This document shows, piece after piece, positions 16,343-25,744 of a DNA stretch of 64,000 bases (positions within the stretch are counted from its first letter, which is position 1; each line of letters starts with the position of its first letter). The notes under the pieces were generated by a model that had not been told where the DNA came from, did not search any database, and saw only the letters and a program-made list of their open reading frames with translations. Source of the DNA: Prosthecobacter debontii (GTDB lineage Bacteria > Verrucomicrobiota > Verrucomicrobiia > Chthoniobacterales > Chthoniobacteraceae); assembly GCA_945861385.1 (NCBI GenBank), contig CAMAUI010000006.1, positions 1-64,000 on the forward strand, in the 5' to 3' direction. Position numbers and translations under genes: made by a program.

Positions 16343-17719
16343 ATGACCAAGCGACTGATCCTTATCTCCATGCTCGCCGCAATCGGCGCACACGCGGCCA
16401 TCAAGAAAGCCCAACTCCCACCCGCACCCCCGCAAGCCGAGGAGAAGCCAGGCCAGAACAAACCGCCAGGTGACCTGCTGGATGAGCTGAAAAAGAAAGG
16501 CCGCCAAAACGGCAACCGCCTCGAAATGCAGATGAGCCCGAAGGAACTCGAGGCGATGCTGCGCGACCTGCTCGAGAAGAAGGGCGTCCCGAAGGAGAAG
16601 CTGAAGGACGCAAACTTCCTCGATCTCCTGCGCATGATGCAGGAGCAGACTCCGGATGGCGCGCAGAACCCCCAGTTTGGCGGCCTCGATCAATTGGGCG
16701 GGTTGCTGGCGCCGCTGGATCCGAAGACTCAGCAAAAGCTCGATGACCAGTTCCGCGCCCTGCTCGAAGGCCACCGTCCCGGCACACGCGAGGCCGCGAA
16801 GGCGACGTTCATTTTTCGCGATGCCAAAAAACCGGGGAGATCACTCGGCTTCGGCACCTGCGTGAACGCCAATGGCTGGCTGCTGACCAAGGCCAGCGAA
16901 GTCGCGAGCGCCGGGGAGCTACAGTGCGAGGTGAAGGGCGCGTTGCTCCCCGCAAAAGTCGCGCGCACATGGAAGGAGCACGACCTCGCGCTGGTGAAGA
17001 TCGAAGCAAAGGATATCCCGGTCGTGAAATGGGCCGCGCAAAGCGCGCCGGCCATCGGGAGCTTCATCACCGCCGTGGCGCCTGAGGGCCGGGAACCCGC
17101 CGCGATCGGCGTCGTGAGCGTCGCCGCGCGCAGCCAGCAGGAGAAAGGCCGCGGATTCCTCGGCGTGCAGCTCGATGCGGACGAGAAGGGAATCAAAATC
17201 AGCGAGCTGATCCCCGGTGGCGCTGCGCTCAAGTCCGGCGTCCAGAAAGAGGATCGTGTGCTCGAGGTGGATGGCAGGAAACCGGATTCGATTTTCAATT
17301 TCACCAAGCTGATCTCCGATCGCAAAGCGGGCGACAAGGTGAACCTCAAGCTCCAGCGCGGTGACGCGGTGATCGAGAAGGAAGTCCCGCTCGGTGATCG
17401 CGCCAGCCGCCCCGGGACCGGCACAGACCGCCGCTCTGACCTGATGAACTCGATGGGCAGCAAAGTCAGCGCCCGCAAGGGTGACTTCTCCAGCGTCATG
17501 CAAACGGACCTCCCGCTCGACGCAAACCAATGCGGCGGCCCGGTGACCGACCTCGACGGCAACGTCGTCGGCCTTGTCATCGCACGTTCTGGGCGCGTGG
17601 AAACGATGGTGCTCCCGAGCGCCACCGTGCGGGACGTGCTCGGCAGCGTGGACTTCGCAAAGGAATCCGCCACCCTCCCCGCGCCTCCGGCCAAAGCCGT
17701 GGAAACCCCGAAGCAATAG
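16343..17719 (+). CDS. HtrA-like pseudoprotease with PDZ domain
   Basis: The 458-aa protein starts with a signal peptide (KRLILISMLAAIGAHA). A charged helical region of about 120 residues follows (KELEAMLRDLLEKKGVPKEK), then a trypsin-like fold, a PDZ domain (RGFLGVQLDADEKGIKI) and a last strand segment. At the positions of the protease triad it has Ser185 in LTKASEV instead of His, Asp214 in HDLALVKIE, and Cys397 in NQCGGPV where the active form has DSGGP. It should therefore be inactive as a serine protease and may act as a chaperone, scaffold or regulator of the neighbour. The ATG at 16343 directly precedes the signal peptide. The longer frame overlaps the upstream gene. Confidence 0.8.
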   Translation: MTKRLILISMLAAIGAHAAIKKAQLPPAPPQAEEKPGQNKPPGDLLDELKKKGRQNGNRLEMQMSPKELEAMLRDLLEKKGVPKEKLKDANFLDLLRMMQEQTPDGAQNPQFGGLDQLGGLLAPLDPKTQQKLDDQFRALLEGHRPGTREAAKATFIFRDAKKPGRSLGFGTCVNANGWLLTKASEVASAGELQCEVKGALLPAKVARTWKEHDLALVKIEAKDIPVVKWAAQSAPAIGSFITAVAPEGREPAAIGVVSVAARSQQEKGRGFLGVQLDADEKGIKISELIPGGAALKSGVQKEDRVLEVDGRKPDSIFNFTKLISDRKAGDKVNLKLQRGDAVIEKEVPLGDRASRPGTGTDRRSDLMNSMGSKVSARKGDFSSVMQTDLPLDANQCGGPVTDLDGNVVGLVIARSGRVETMVLPSATVRDVLGSVDFAKESATLPAPPAKAVETPKQ

Positions 17720-17808
17720 TACGGCAGCCGCTCCGGTGGTCTTGCACCCGGAACCATGCTGTCCTTTTTCATCCGGGCAGCAGCACCCGGGGATAAATCA
17801 CCGCCTGC

Positions 17809-19065
17809 CTACAGTCCTCTTGCCGCGATGTCCGTGCGGTAGTGCGCGCCTTCGAAATGGATTTTCTTCACGTCCGCATACGCGCGCTCGCGGGCCGCGC
17901 CCAGCGTCGCGGCGAGCGCCGTCACGCCGAGGACACGGCCGCCATTGGTCAAATAGCGATCCCCTTCCCGCTTCGTCCCCGCGTGGAAGACGGTCGCATC
18001 CACGGAATCAAGGCCGGTGATTGGCTTTCCCTTTTCGTAGCCGCCCGGATAGCCGCCGCTGGCCATGATGACGCACACCGCCGGCGAGGGCAGCCAGCGC
18101 GCTCCGCATTTGCCGAGCCGCCGGTCAATCGTCGCATCGAGCAAATCGAGGAGGTCGCTGTCGAGCCGCGCCATGAGCACCTGCGTCTCGGGGTCGCCGA
18201 AGCGGCAGTTGAATTCGAGGACCTTCGGCCCGTTCGGCGTGATCATAAGGCCTGGAAAAAGCATGCCTCGGAAATCCAGATCGTCAGCCCGCAGGCCGGT
18301 GATGAAGCGGTCCATCACTTCCACACGCACCCGCTTCTCCATCGCCGGCGGGAGGATTTTATCGGCGGGGCTGAAGGTGCCCATGCCGCCGGTGTTCAGC
18401 CCGCGGTCGCCGTCGAGGGCGCGCTTGTGATCCTGCGCGCTGGGGAAAAGCAGGTAGCCGCGCCCGTCCACCAGCGCGTGGATGCTGCATTCAAGCCCAT
18501 CCAGAAATTCCTCGATCACCACCTCCGTCCCCGCGTCGCCAAACTTCCGCTCGACCATGATCTCGCGCACCGCCGCATCCGCCTCGGCGTGGGTCTGCGC
18601 AATGATGACACCTTTTCCCAGCGCGAGCCCGCTGGCCTTCACAACGATCGGCACAGCCATTTTTGCGATGAATGCACACGCCTCCGCCGGATCGGAAAAC
18701 TGCCCGCCCGCCGCCGTTGGGATGCCGTGCCGCAGCATGAATTGCTTCGCGAAAACTTTCGACGATTCGAGACGCGCGGCACTTTTCGTGGGGCCGAAAA
18801 TGCGAAGGCCCTCGCTTTCAAAATGGTCCACGATCCCCCCGGCGAGCGCGTCATCCGGGCCGACGACGGTGAGCCCGATGCCCTCGCGTTTTGCGAATTG
18901 CACGAGCGCCCCGTGATCATTGGCCGCCAGCGGGACACATGTGGCCACCTGCGCGATGCCGCCATTTCCTGGCGCGCAGAAAACCTCCGCGACGCGCGGG
19001 GACTGCTTGAGTTTCCATGCCAGCGCGTGCTCGCGCCCGCCGCTGCCGATGACGAGGACTTTCAT
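17809..19065 (-). CDS. purD: Phosphoribosylamine-glycine ligase
   Basis: The protein has about 418 aa from MKVLVIGSGGREHALAWKL, the invariant start of PurD. That start is preferred over the open frame to 19098. The ATP-grasp region shows VVKASGLALGKGVIIA, RALDGDRGLNTGGMGTFSP and LEFNCRFGDPETQVLM. It joins glycine to phosphoribosylamine in the second step of purine synthesis. purF, the first step, begins at 63181 in this window but is far away. The gene is convergent with the HtrA-like pair and divergent from scpA. Confidence 0.96.
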   Translation of the reverse strand: MKVLVIGSGGREHALAWKLKQSPRVAEVFCAPGNGGIAQVATCVPLAANDHGALVQFAKREGIGLTVVGPDDALAGGIVDHFESEGLRIFGPTKSAARLESSKVFAKQFMLRHGIPTAAGGQFSDPAEACAFIAKMAVPIVVKASGLALGKGVIIAQTHAEADAAVREIMVERKFGDAGTEVVIEEFLDGLECSIHALVDGRGYLLFPSAQDHKRALDGDRGLNTGGMGTFSPADKILPPAMEKRVRVEVMDRFITGLRADDLDFRGMLFPGLMITPNGPKVLEFNCRFGDPETQVLMARLDSDLLDLLDATIDRRLGKCGARWLPSPAVCVIMASGGYPGGYEKGKPITGLDSVDATVFHAGTKREGDRYLTNGGRVLGVTALAATLGAARERAYADVKKIHFEGAHYRTDIAARGL

Positions 19066-19173
19066 AAAAGGACGCGCAGTCTCCAAACGGAGCCGCACTT
19101 GTCAAAGCACACGCGCATCCGCGCAAAACACCGCTTGGCAACGTCTCCGCCACACACTTAGCCTCAGCGCCAC

Positions 19174-19893
19174 ATGTCGCAGGAATACAAAGTGAAACTC
19201 GAAGTTTTTGAAGGGCCGCTGGACCTGCTCCTGTACCTCATCAAGCGCGACGAGGTGGATGTTTACGACATCCCGATCGAGCACATCACCCGGCAGTACC
19301 TCGAGTTCATGGAGCTTTTCAAAATGCTCGATCTCGATGTGGCCGGCGAATTCGTCGTCATGGCGGCGAACCTGATCTACATCAAGAGCCGCAGCCTTCT
19401 GCCCGTGAGCGCGCAGCCGCCGGAGGATGAGGCTGACGAGGAGGATCCTCGCTGGGAACTCGTCCGGCAGCTCCTCGAATACAAAAAGTTCAAGGAGGCC
19501 GCCGCTCACCTCGGCCAGCGCGAAGCGGAACGGCAGGGCATCTTCGCGCGCATCGTGGAGGAGCCCGAGCAGGCCGCCGCCCGCCCGCTGGGCGACGTGA
19601 CTGTCTTCGACCTGATCAACGCGTTCAACAAGGTGCTCAAGCGGCTCGACGAGAAACGCGAAAATCTCGCCGAAATCTTCGAGGAGAATTTCACCGTCGC
19701 CGACAAGATTGACCTGATTTTGAAAATGACCGGCACCGGTGTGGCGCTGAAGTTCACGGAGCTTTTCTCCACCGGCTCGTCACGCTCGGAGATCGTCGTC
19801 ACCTTCCTTGCGTTGCTCGAGTTGATCCGCCTCAAGCAGCTCCGCTGCGTCCAGCCTGAACCGTTCGCGGAAATCGAAATCAACCGGGTGTAA
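19174..19893 (+). CDS. scpA: Segregation and condensation protein A
   Basis: The 239-aa kleisin starts YKVKLEVFEGPLDLLLYLIK, the classical ScpA N-terminus, with DVYDIPIEHITRQYLEFM next. It has an acidic middle part and a winged-helix end (FLALLELIRLKQLRCVQ). It bridges the SMC heads in the chromosome condensation complex. scpB follows after 7 bp. Confidence 0.96.
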   Translation: MSQEYKVKLEVFEGPLDLLLYLIKRDEVDVYDIPIEHITRQYLEFMELFKMLDLDVAGEFVVMAANLIYIKSRSLLPVSAQPPEDEADEEDPRWELVRQLLEYKKFKEAAAHLGQREAERQGIFARIVEEPEQAAARPLGDVTVFDLINAFNKVLKRLDEKRENLAEIFEENFTVADKIDLILKMTGTGVALKFTELFSTGSSRSEIVVTFLALLELIRLKQLRCVQPEPFAEIEINRV

Positions 19894-19900
19894 CAAGAGG

Positions 19901-20614
19901 ATGCTTTCCCTAAAACAAGTCATCGAGGCGCTCGTTTTCGCCTCACCAAAACCGCTGACACCGGAGGAAATCCGCAAGGCGCTTCGCGCAGCCGCGGCGG
20001 AGGCAGAGGACCTCGAGGTGATCGGCATCGGCGCTGCGAGCGAGGAGGAGATCGCCGCGCAACTCAACCTGCTTCGTGCGGAGTATCAGCAGACAGGGCG
20101 CGCGTTTCAAATGACCGAGCAGGCGAACGGCTGGGCGATCGTGACGGTATCCGACGCCGGAGACTGGGTGCGCCAGCTCTACCCCGAGACCCGCCCCGCG
20201 CGCCTCAGCGGCCCGGCCCTCGAAACCCTCGCCATCATCGCCTACCGCCAGCCCGCCACTCGTGCAGACGTGGAAGCCGTGCGTGGCGTCTCGGTGGATG
20301 GCGTGATGCAGGTGCTGCTCGACCGCAACCTCGTGAAGATCGCAGGACGCGCGGAACTTCCGGGACGTCCGCTCCTTTACGAAACGACGGAGTATTTTCT
20401 CGAACACTTCGGCCTGAAAGCGACGGAGGAACTTCCAAACTCGGACGAACTCCGCCGCATCGAACTGCCAAAGCCCGTGTATGCCAGTGCGGAAAAATCC
20501 GCCGCTCCCGAGACGGTCGAGAGCATGGATTCGCCCGCCGAGCCGCCTGTGGCCATTGATCCAGCCAGCGATGCCGCAGTCGCCGACGCGGCGCCGCCAC
20601 CGAACGCAGATTGA
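19901..20614 (+). CDS. scpB: Segregation and condensation protein B
   Basis: The 237-aa protein has two winged-helix domains. The motifs VIEALVFASPKPLTPEEI and LSGPALETLAIIAYRQPATRADVEAVRGV are those of ScpB. The C-terminal 50 residues are an Ala/Pro/Glu-rich tail not needed for the fold. It binds ScpA in the SMC complex and is encoded 7 bp after it. Confidence 0.95.
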   Translation: MLSLKQVIEALVFASPKPLTPEEIRKALRAAAAEAEDLEVIGIGAASEEEIAAQLNLLRAEYQQTGRAFQMTEQANGWAIVTVSDAGDWVRQLYPETRPARLSGPALETLAIIAYRQPATRADVEAVRGVSVDGVMQVLLDRNLVKIAGRAELPGRPLLYETTEYFLEHFGLKATEELPNSDELRRIELPKPVYASAEKSAAPETVESMDSPAEPPVAIDPASDAAVADAAPPPNAD

Positions 20615-20624
20615 ATCTCCCGCC

Positions 20625-21698
20625 GTGAACCTCGAAGAAGTCCGCAAGCTCATTGATGATGTGGATGAGCAGATCATCCGCCTTCTCAATGAGCGCGCGG
20701 ATCTCGTGCATGAGGTCGGCGAAATCAAGAAGGCCGCAGGCCAGCCGATCTACGCGCCCGACCGCGAGGAGCAGGTGCTCCGCTCGCTCGCCGCAAAGGC
20801 GCGCGAGATGAAGAGCCGGCTCCCCGAGAAAAGCATCCGCGCCATTTATCGCGAAATCATGAGCGCCGCCCTGCAGCTCGAGAAGCCACTCTGCATTGCC
20901 TATTTCAGCCCGTGCGCCACGAACACCCACCAGGCCGCGCGGGGCAAATTCGGCGCAAGCGTGGATTACCGCGCATGCGAGACGATCGCGGGAGTGTTCG
21001 ATGCCGTCGCACGCGGAAACGCCGATTATGGCGTCGTGCCTGTCGAGAACACCGCCGAGAACACGGTGAACCACACGCTCGACCTCTTCATGGAAAGCGA
21101 CCTGCGGATCTGCGCGCAGATCCGGATGAAGATCGAGCACCACCTCGCGGCGAAGTGCGCCAGGCCTGCAATCATCAGGCTCTACGCGCACCCGCAGGTC
21201 TTCGCCCAGTGCCGTCAGTGGCTCCAGCGCACATTTCCCGGCATCGCGTTGATCGAGACCGGCAGCACTCCACGGGCGGCGGAACTCGCGTCACGTGAGC
21301 CGGCCTCCGGCGCCCTCGTGGGTTCGATGGCCGCCGAGGAATACGGCCTCGCAATCATCGAGCCGGGCGTGCAGGACAATCCAACCCAGGCCACGCGCTT
21401 CCTCGTCGTCGCTCCCGCATCGGGCACGCCCACCGGCGACGACCGCACTTCGCTGGTGTTCTGCATCCGCGACGAACCCGGCGCGCTTCTCCGGGCGCTC
21501 GAACCGTTCCACCGCATGCAGATCAGCATGAGCAAACTCGAGAGCCGCCCGAGCAGACGGCGGGAGTGGGGGTATTATTTCTTTGTGGACGTGGACGGCC
21601 ACGCCGACGAGCCGCCGCTGCGGGAAGCGATCGCCGAACTGCGCAAGGATTGCGCGATGGTGAAAATCCTCGGCACCTACCCGAAGTCCCCGGCGTAA
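20625..21698 (+). CDS. pheA: Chorismate mutase / prephenate dehydratase (P-protein)
   Basis: The protein has about 357 aa from the GTG at 20625, which lies 10 bp after the scpB stop and directly before NLEEVRKLIDDVD. Residues 1-85 are an AroQ-type chorismate mutase. Residues about 90-270 are prephenate dehydratase, with GVVPVENTAENTV and the TRF motif in QATRFLVV. The C-terminal 80 residues are an ACT domain with ESRPSRRREWGYYFFVDVDG, the phenylalanine-sensing site. It makes phenylpyruvate and is expected to be inhibited by phenylalanine. Confidence 0.95.
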   Translation: MNLEEVRKLIDDVDEQIIRLLNERADLVHEVGEIKKAAGQPIYAPDREEQVLRSLAAKAREMKSRLPEKSIRAIYREIMSAALQLEKPLCIAYFSPCATNTHQAARGKFGASVDYRACETIAGVFDAVARGNADYGVVPVENTAENTVNHTLDLFMESDLRICAQIRMKIEHHLAAKCARPAIIRLYAHPQVFAQCRQWLQRTFPGIALIETGSTPRAAELASREPASGALVGSMAAEEYGLAIIEPGVQDNPTQATRFLVVAPASGTPTGDDRTSLVFCIRDEPGALLRALEPFHRMQISMSKLESRPSRRREWGYYFFVDVDGHADEPPLREAIAELRKDCAMVKILGTYPKSPA

Positions 21699-21707
21699 CC
21701 CGCCCGC

Positions 21708-22724
21708 TCACAGCAGCCGCACCCCGGTGCCATTCTCATCCGGGAAAACCGCCCTGCCTTTTTCCAGGCGAACGCCCGCTGCGATATCCTGCGCGATCAG
21801 CATCGCGCCATCCATGTCCGCATGGTCGAGGAGCGGCAGCAGTTGCGCGAGCGCGCTGATGCCGACCGAGCTTTCGTTCATGCAGCCGCCCATCACGCGC
21901 AGCCCGAGTTCGCGCGCCCGCGAGATCATGCGCCTCGCCGGGGTGAGCCCGCCAGCCTTGGTAAGCTTGATGTTGATGCCGTGAAAATATCCCGCGCATC
22001 GCCCGACATCCTCCTCCACGCGGCAGCTCTCGTCGGCAAACACGGGCAGCGCACACTCGCGGTGGACGCGCTGCATTCCGGCCCAGTCATCAGCGCGCAG
22101 CGGTTGCTCGATGAGTTCCACGCCCAGCCGCGCAAGCTCCGGCGCGAAGGCGATGGTCTGCTCCGCGCTCCACGCGGTGTTCGCATCAATGCGGAAGACT
22201 GCATCCGTATGCCTGCGCAGTTCCCGCACGATCGCGAGATCATCCGGGGTGCCGAGTTTGATTTTGTAAACCGGCCACCCGTCGAACTCGCGCATCTTCG
22301 CGAGCATCGTCTCCACCGCATCAATCCCGATCGTGTAATTGCTCGGCGGCAGGTCGCGCAATTCGAGCCCCCACAGCCGCCAAACCGGCGCGCCGCGCAG
22401 CCTGCCCCACAAATCGTGGGCCGCCTCATCGAGCGCGCAGAGTGCGAAGCGATTGCTCCCGAGCACCGCCACTATGCGCTCCCACAGGGCCGCGGGATCA
22501 TCGAGTGTCTCGCGCCCGATCACCGGGCGTGCCGCTTCGAGCGCAGCCCGCACCGCATCGGCCGCGGATTCCGCGTATGCGCGCGACGCCGCGGCCTCGC
22601 CGTAGCCGGACATCCCATCCTGCCGGAGTTCGACGAGCAGATTGTGCTGCACGGTCGTGGTGCCATGCGTGATGGTGAACGCATGCCGCATCGGGAGGCG
22701 AAGATCGCGGAGGTGGAGTTCCAT
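21708..22724 (-). CDS. L-Ala-D/L-Glu-type dipeptide epimerase (enolase superfamily)
   Basis: The protein has about 338 aa. The N-terminal capping domain (MELHLRDLRLPMRHAFTITHG) leads into a barrel with the KIKLG lysine motif (VYKIKLGTPDD), metal-binding acids in RIDANTAW, IEQPL and ADESC, and the second lysine in INIKLTKAGGL. These are the residues of muconate-lactonising-subgroup dipeptide epimerases used in peptidoglycan peptide recycling. The exact substrate is inferred. The ATG at 22724 is the conserved start. The open frame to 22961 overlaps the exoprotein gene and is not coding. About 145 bp of its 5' end plus upstream flank is duplicated at 31571-31775. Confidence 0.88.
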   Translation of the reverse strand: MELHLRDLRLPMRHAFTITHGTTTVQHNLLVELRQDGMSGYGEAAASRAYAESAADAVRAALEAARPVIGRETLDDPAALWERIVAVLGSNRFALCALDEAAHDLWGRLRGAPVWRLWGLELRDLPPSNYTIGIDAVETMLAKMREFDGWPVYKIKLGTPDDLAIVRELRRHTDAVFRIDANTAWSAEQTIAFAPELARLGVELIEQPLRADDWAGMQRVHRECALPVFADESCRVEEDVGRCAGYFHGINIKLTKAGGLTPARRMISRARELGLRVMGGCMNESSVGISALAQLLPLLDHADMDGAMLIAQDIAAGVRLEKGRAVFPDENGTGVRLL

Positions 22725-22784
22725 GCCCAGCCCACGAAATGCGGAGCGGCCCGCTGTTGGCGAGAACCAATGTCGCCAGCCACC
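22579..22784. repeat. Parental copy of the duplicated epimerase 5' region
   Basis: From GCGCGCGACGCCGCGG at 22579 to about 22784, the sequence matches 31571-31775 with scattered substitutions, through the start codon and about 55 bp of upstream DNA. This copy belongs to the intact epimerase gene. The ends are read by eye and are approximate. Confidence 0.8.
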
Positions 22785-22834
22785 TGCCAGCCTGCGAGGC
22801 GTGCCCGGACGTCGAACCCCACGGCTCCTTTTTC

Positions 22835-25744
22835 TCAACGCTCCGCTGGTATTTTTGACGGTGCCGGGATGGCGGTGGCTGCTTCGTCGGGGGCGCTCGC
22901 GACACCGCCGCGGCCCACGAGGAGGAAGGTGCTCACGTCGCCCTCGAGACGCATGGCGCATCGCTCGGCGAGGTTGGTTTTCGGGCTGACGAAGGAGCTG
23001 CCGAGCGTGAGCAGGGCGCCGCTGATGTCGCCTTGCAGTGTCTCGATTCGGACGGTGCCCTGGACGCTGGCTTCGCTGGAGGCGGTGACGGCGCTGTCGC
23101 TGGCGAGGAAAACGCCGGTGATGATGTTGATGTTGCCGCCCCTGCCGAGGATGGCGTTCGCGGAGATGCGGCTGTCCTCGAGGAGGACGAATTGCGGGTC
23201 AATGAACACGTCGCCGCCGTTGAGGCCGGCCTCGGCGAGGACGGTCGCGAGCCGCAGCGAAATCGTCTCGGGGGCGATGAGCGCGATGCGCCCGGCGTTG
23301 CCCTGCGTGGCGCTGACGGTGATGCTGCTTCCGGTGATGAAAATGCCGCTGCCCGATGCAACCTCGACTGAGCCGGCGTCGCTGATGGCGGAGGTGCTGC
23401 TGATGAAGCTGCCGCTGTCGAGCGTGAGCGGGGCGTCCACGGCGACATCCACGCTGCCGGCGACGCCGGAACCGGTGGATGAAGCGACGATGAAGGCGCC
23501 GTTTTCCAATGCGAGATCATGGGCGCGGACGACGACGCTGCCGCCGCGGCCCGGCCCACTGGTGTCGGCGCGAATTCCAGCGCCATCGGCGAGGGTGAGG
23601 CTGCCAAATTCCGCGCGGATGCCGCCGCCTGCGCCGGGCTGGGTGAGGGACGTGCTCGTGGCCGTGATGCCGGTGAAATCGCCGCCGCCCTTCCCGGAAA
23701 AGAAGCCGTCGCGCGCAATGACGAGGACGTTGCCGCTCGCCCCGCCGCCATTGGTGGCCGCGGAGATGCGCCCGTCGTCGAACCCGCGGATGGTATCGGC
23801 AAAGACGCTGACATTGCCGCCACGCCCGCCGGGTCCTTCCTGCAAACTCTCGGAGACGATCCGGCTGTAAGCCGGGGCTTTGCCGGCTGCGCCGGGATAC
23901 ACGCCGGCGAGCGTGATGCTCCGTGCGTGAACGGTGACGTCGCCGCCCGGTTTGTCGCCTTCGGTGCTCGCGGAAACCTGCCCGCCACCGCGAATGTGGA
24001 TTTGATCCGCCGTCACGAAAACATCGCCGCCGGGGCCGGTGCCGATGCCCGTGGAGTCCGCGGCGATGCCGGTGTTGGTCGGCGAGGAGCGCCGGTCAAT
24101 TTCGATGACATCCGCGCGCACCGTGGTGTTGCCGCCCGCGCCCGCGCCGGTGGTCTTTGTGGAAATGAGGCCGCCATTTTCGATCCGCAGCAGCCCGGCG
24201 TTGACGTTCACGTTCCCTCCGCGCCCGGGACTGCCGCCTCCGCCTGCAATGCCGAGGCTGTCCGCCCGGATGCTCGTCTCGGTTTCCGCTCCGTTGGCGG
24301 AGATGAAAATGCTGTTCGCGGTGACATTGACGCTGCCGCCGGGCCCTTTGCCGCCGCTGTCGGCGGAGATGGAGCCGCCTTGTGTGATGCGGATCGCCTG
24401 CGCGTTCACTGTCACTCCCCTGGAGGAATCCGCCTCGCTGCTGAGGGCGCGGGAGCTGATCCCCGTGAAGCTCTCCGCCCCCGTTTTACTCCCGATGATT
24501 TCAATGGTGTCCGCCCTTGCATCCACATGACCGCCGTGGCCCAGGCCGTTCACGCCGGCTGCATCGAGCTGAACGTCGGAACGGATGCTCGACCGGTCGG
24601 TGATGACGAGCCTGCCAGCCCGGATGACGACATCGCCGGCGTGCGATGTGGGGGTGCTGCCGTCCACGAAGCTGCCCAGGTCACTGTTGGAATTGATGAC
24701 GATATTGCGCGCACTGGCATGGACTCGGCCCGCTGTGGTGGCGTTGTTGGTGGTGGTTTGAAAGCTGGCGTTTCCCTTGAGCACGAGGCTGTTCTTGAGC
24801 CGCAAGTTCATCGCCCCTCCCCGTTCGGTGCCTTTGGTCAGTGATTTCACCGTCGCATTCTTCGCAGTGAGCCTGCCTGCCCGGATGGTGACTGCGCCGC
24901 CCTTGCTTCCGCTGGCGTCAATCGTCGCGCGGTTCCCGTCGTCGAGGCCGTACATCGTCACATCGCCCATCTTCACCGGCTGCCTGCCGCGCATCGCGGA
25001 GCCATCGGGTTTCAGTTCGCCCTTCGATGCCGCGCTGGCGATGACGACGTCGCCGGCTTTCGTGACGATGGATACAGCCTGGCCGTTGGCTTCATCCACG
25101 CCGCCAAGAATAATCTTTCCGCCGATGGCGGAAAAGCCGCCCTTTACCGCCGGGTTGCCGGGTGTGCCGGATGTGCCGGTCGTCGTGGAGCCCTGAATGT
25201 GGATGGCCTGTGGCGCACTGAGGAATCCAAAGGCGCTGACGGGGGCGCTGGTCAGTTGATCCATTGCGGGGTTTGTGACATCGAAACGCCCGCCATCCTC
25301 CAGCTTCACATAATCCGCCGTGGTCACGGTGAACGCGCCTTTCACGTCAATTTCCGCGCTTTGCCCGAACATGACGCCCCTCGGGTTGATGAGGTAAAAA
25401 TTCGCGCCCGGGATGTCCGATTGGATTTTGCCGTTGATGATGGATTTTTCGCCGGTGACGCGGGCGAGGACGTTTGCGATGCCGGACGGGCCGGTGAAAG
25501 CGGCGGTTTCGCCGGCAGCGAGGTTCAGTTTTTCAAAACTGTGGAATAGATTCGCTCCCACCTGGCTGCTGCCGCCGAGTGTGTGCGGGAGCGAAAACTT
25601 TCCGCCGACTGCCTGGACGGTGCCGCCGCCCGGCAGCACCACTTCCGCGCGGGCGGAGAATGACGTGAGGATCAGACCGGCAAACAGGCAGTGATGCCAG
25701 CCCCGGTCAATGCCTGCGCCGCCTGCATGGCGGGATCGGGTCAT
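22835..25744 (-). CDS. Filamentous-haemagglutinin-like exoprotein with TPS domain
   Basis: The protein has 969 aa from the ATG at 25744, which overlaps the upstream gene's stop as ATGA. A Sec signal (CLFAGLILTSFSARA) precedes a TPS/haemagglutination-activity domain with NLFHSFEKLNL, FTGPSGIANVLARVTG and ANFYLINPRGVMFG. A long right-handed beta-helix made of irregular GG-x-V/I repeats follows to about residue 900. The end has a cyanobacterial-FHA-like motif (ERCAMRLEG, then FLLVGRGG). Such proteins are normally exported across the outer membrane by a TpsB/Omp85 partner, which is not encoded in this window. An adhesin or surface-matrix role is likely. Confidence 0.85.
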   Translation of the reverse strand: MTRSRHAGGAGIDRGWHHCLFAGLILTSFSARAEVVLPGGGTVQAVGGKFSLPHTLGGSSQVGANLFHSFEKLNLAAGETAAFTGPSGIANVLARVTGEKSIINGKIQSDIPGANFYLINPRGVMFGQSAEIDVKGAFTVTTADYVKLEDGGRFDVTNPAMDQLTSAPVSAFGFLSAPQAIHIQGSTTTGTSGTPGNPAVKGGFSAIGGKIILGGVDEANGQAVSIVTKAGDVVIASAASKGELKPDGSAMRGRQPVKMGDVTMYGLDDGNRATIDASGSKGGAVTIRAGRLTAKNATVKSLTKGTERGGAMNLRLKNSLVLKGNASFQTTTNNATTAGRVHASARNIVINSNSDLGSFVDGSTPTSHAGDVVIRAGRLVITDRSSIRSDVQLDAAGVNGLGHGGHVDARADTIEIIGSKTGAESFTGISSRALSSEADSSRGVTVNAQAIRITQGGSISADSGGKGPGGSVNVTANSIFISANGAETETSIRADSLGIAGGGGSPGRGGNVNVNAGLLRIENGGLISTKTTGAGAGGNTTVRADVIEIDRRSSPTNTGIAADSTGIGTGPGGDVFVTADQIHIRGGGQVSASTEGDKPGGDVTVHARSITLAGVYPGAAGKAPAYSRIVSESLQEGPGGRGGNVSVFADTIRGFDDGRISAATNGGGASGNVLVIARDGFFSGKGGGDFTGITATSTSLTQPGAGGGIRAEFGSLTLADGAGIRADTSGPGRGGSVVVRAHDLALENGAFIVASSTGSGVAGSVDVAVDAPLTLDSGSFISSTSAISDAGSVEVASGSGIFITGSSITVSATQGNAGRIALIAPETISLRLATVLAEAGLNGGDVFIDPQFVLLEDSRISANAILGRGGNINIITGVFLASDSAVTASSEASVQGTVRIETLQGDISGALLTLGSSFVSPKTNLAERCAMRLEGDVSTFLLVGRGGVASAPDEAATAIPAPSKIPAER

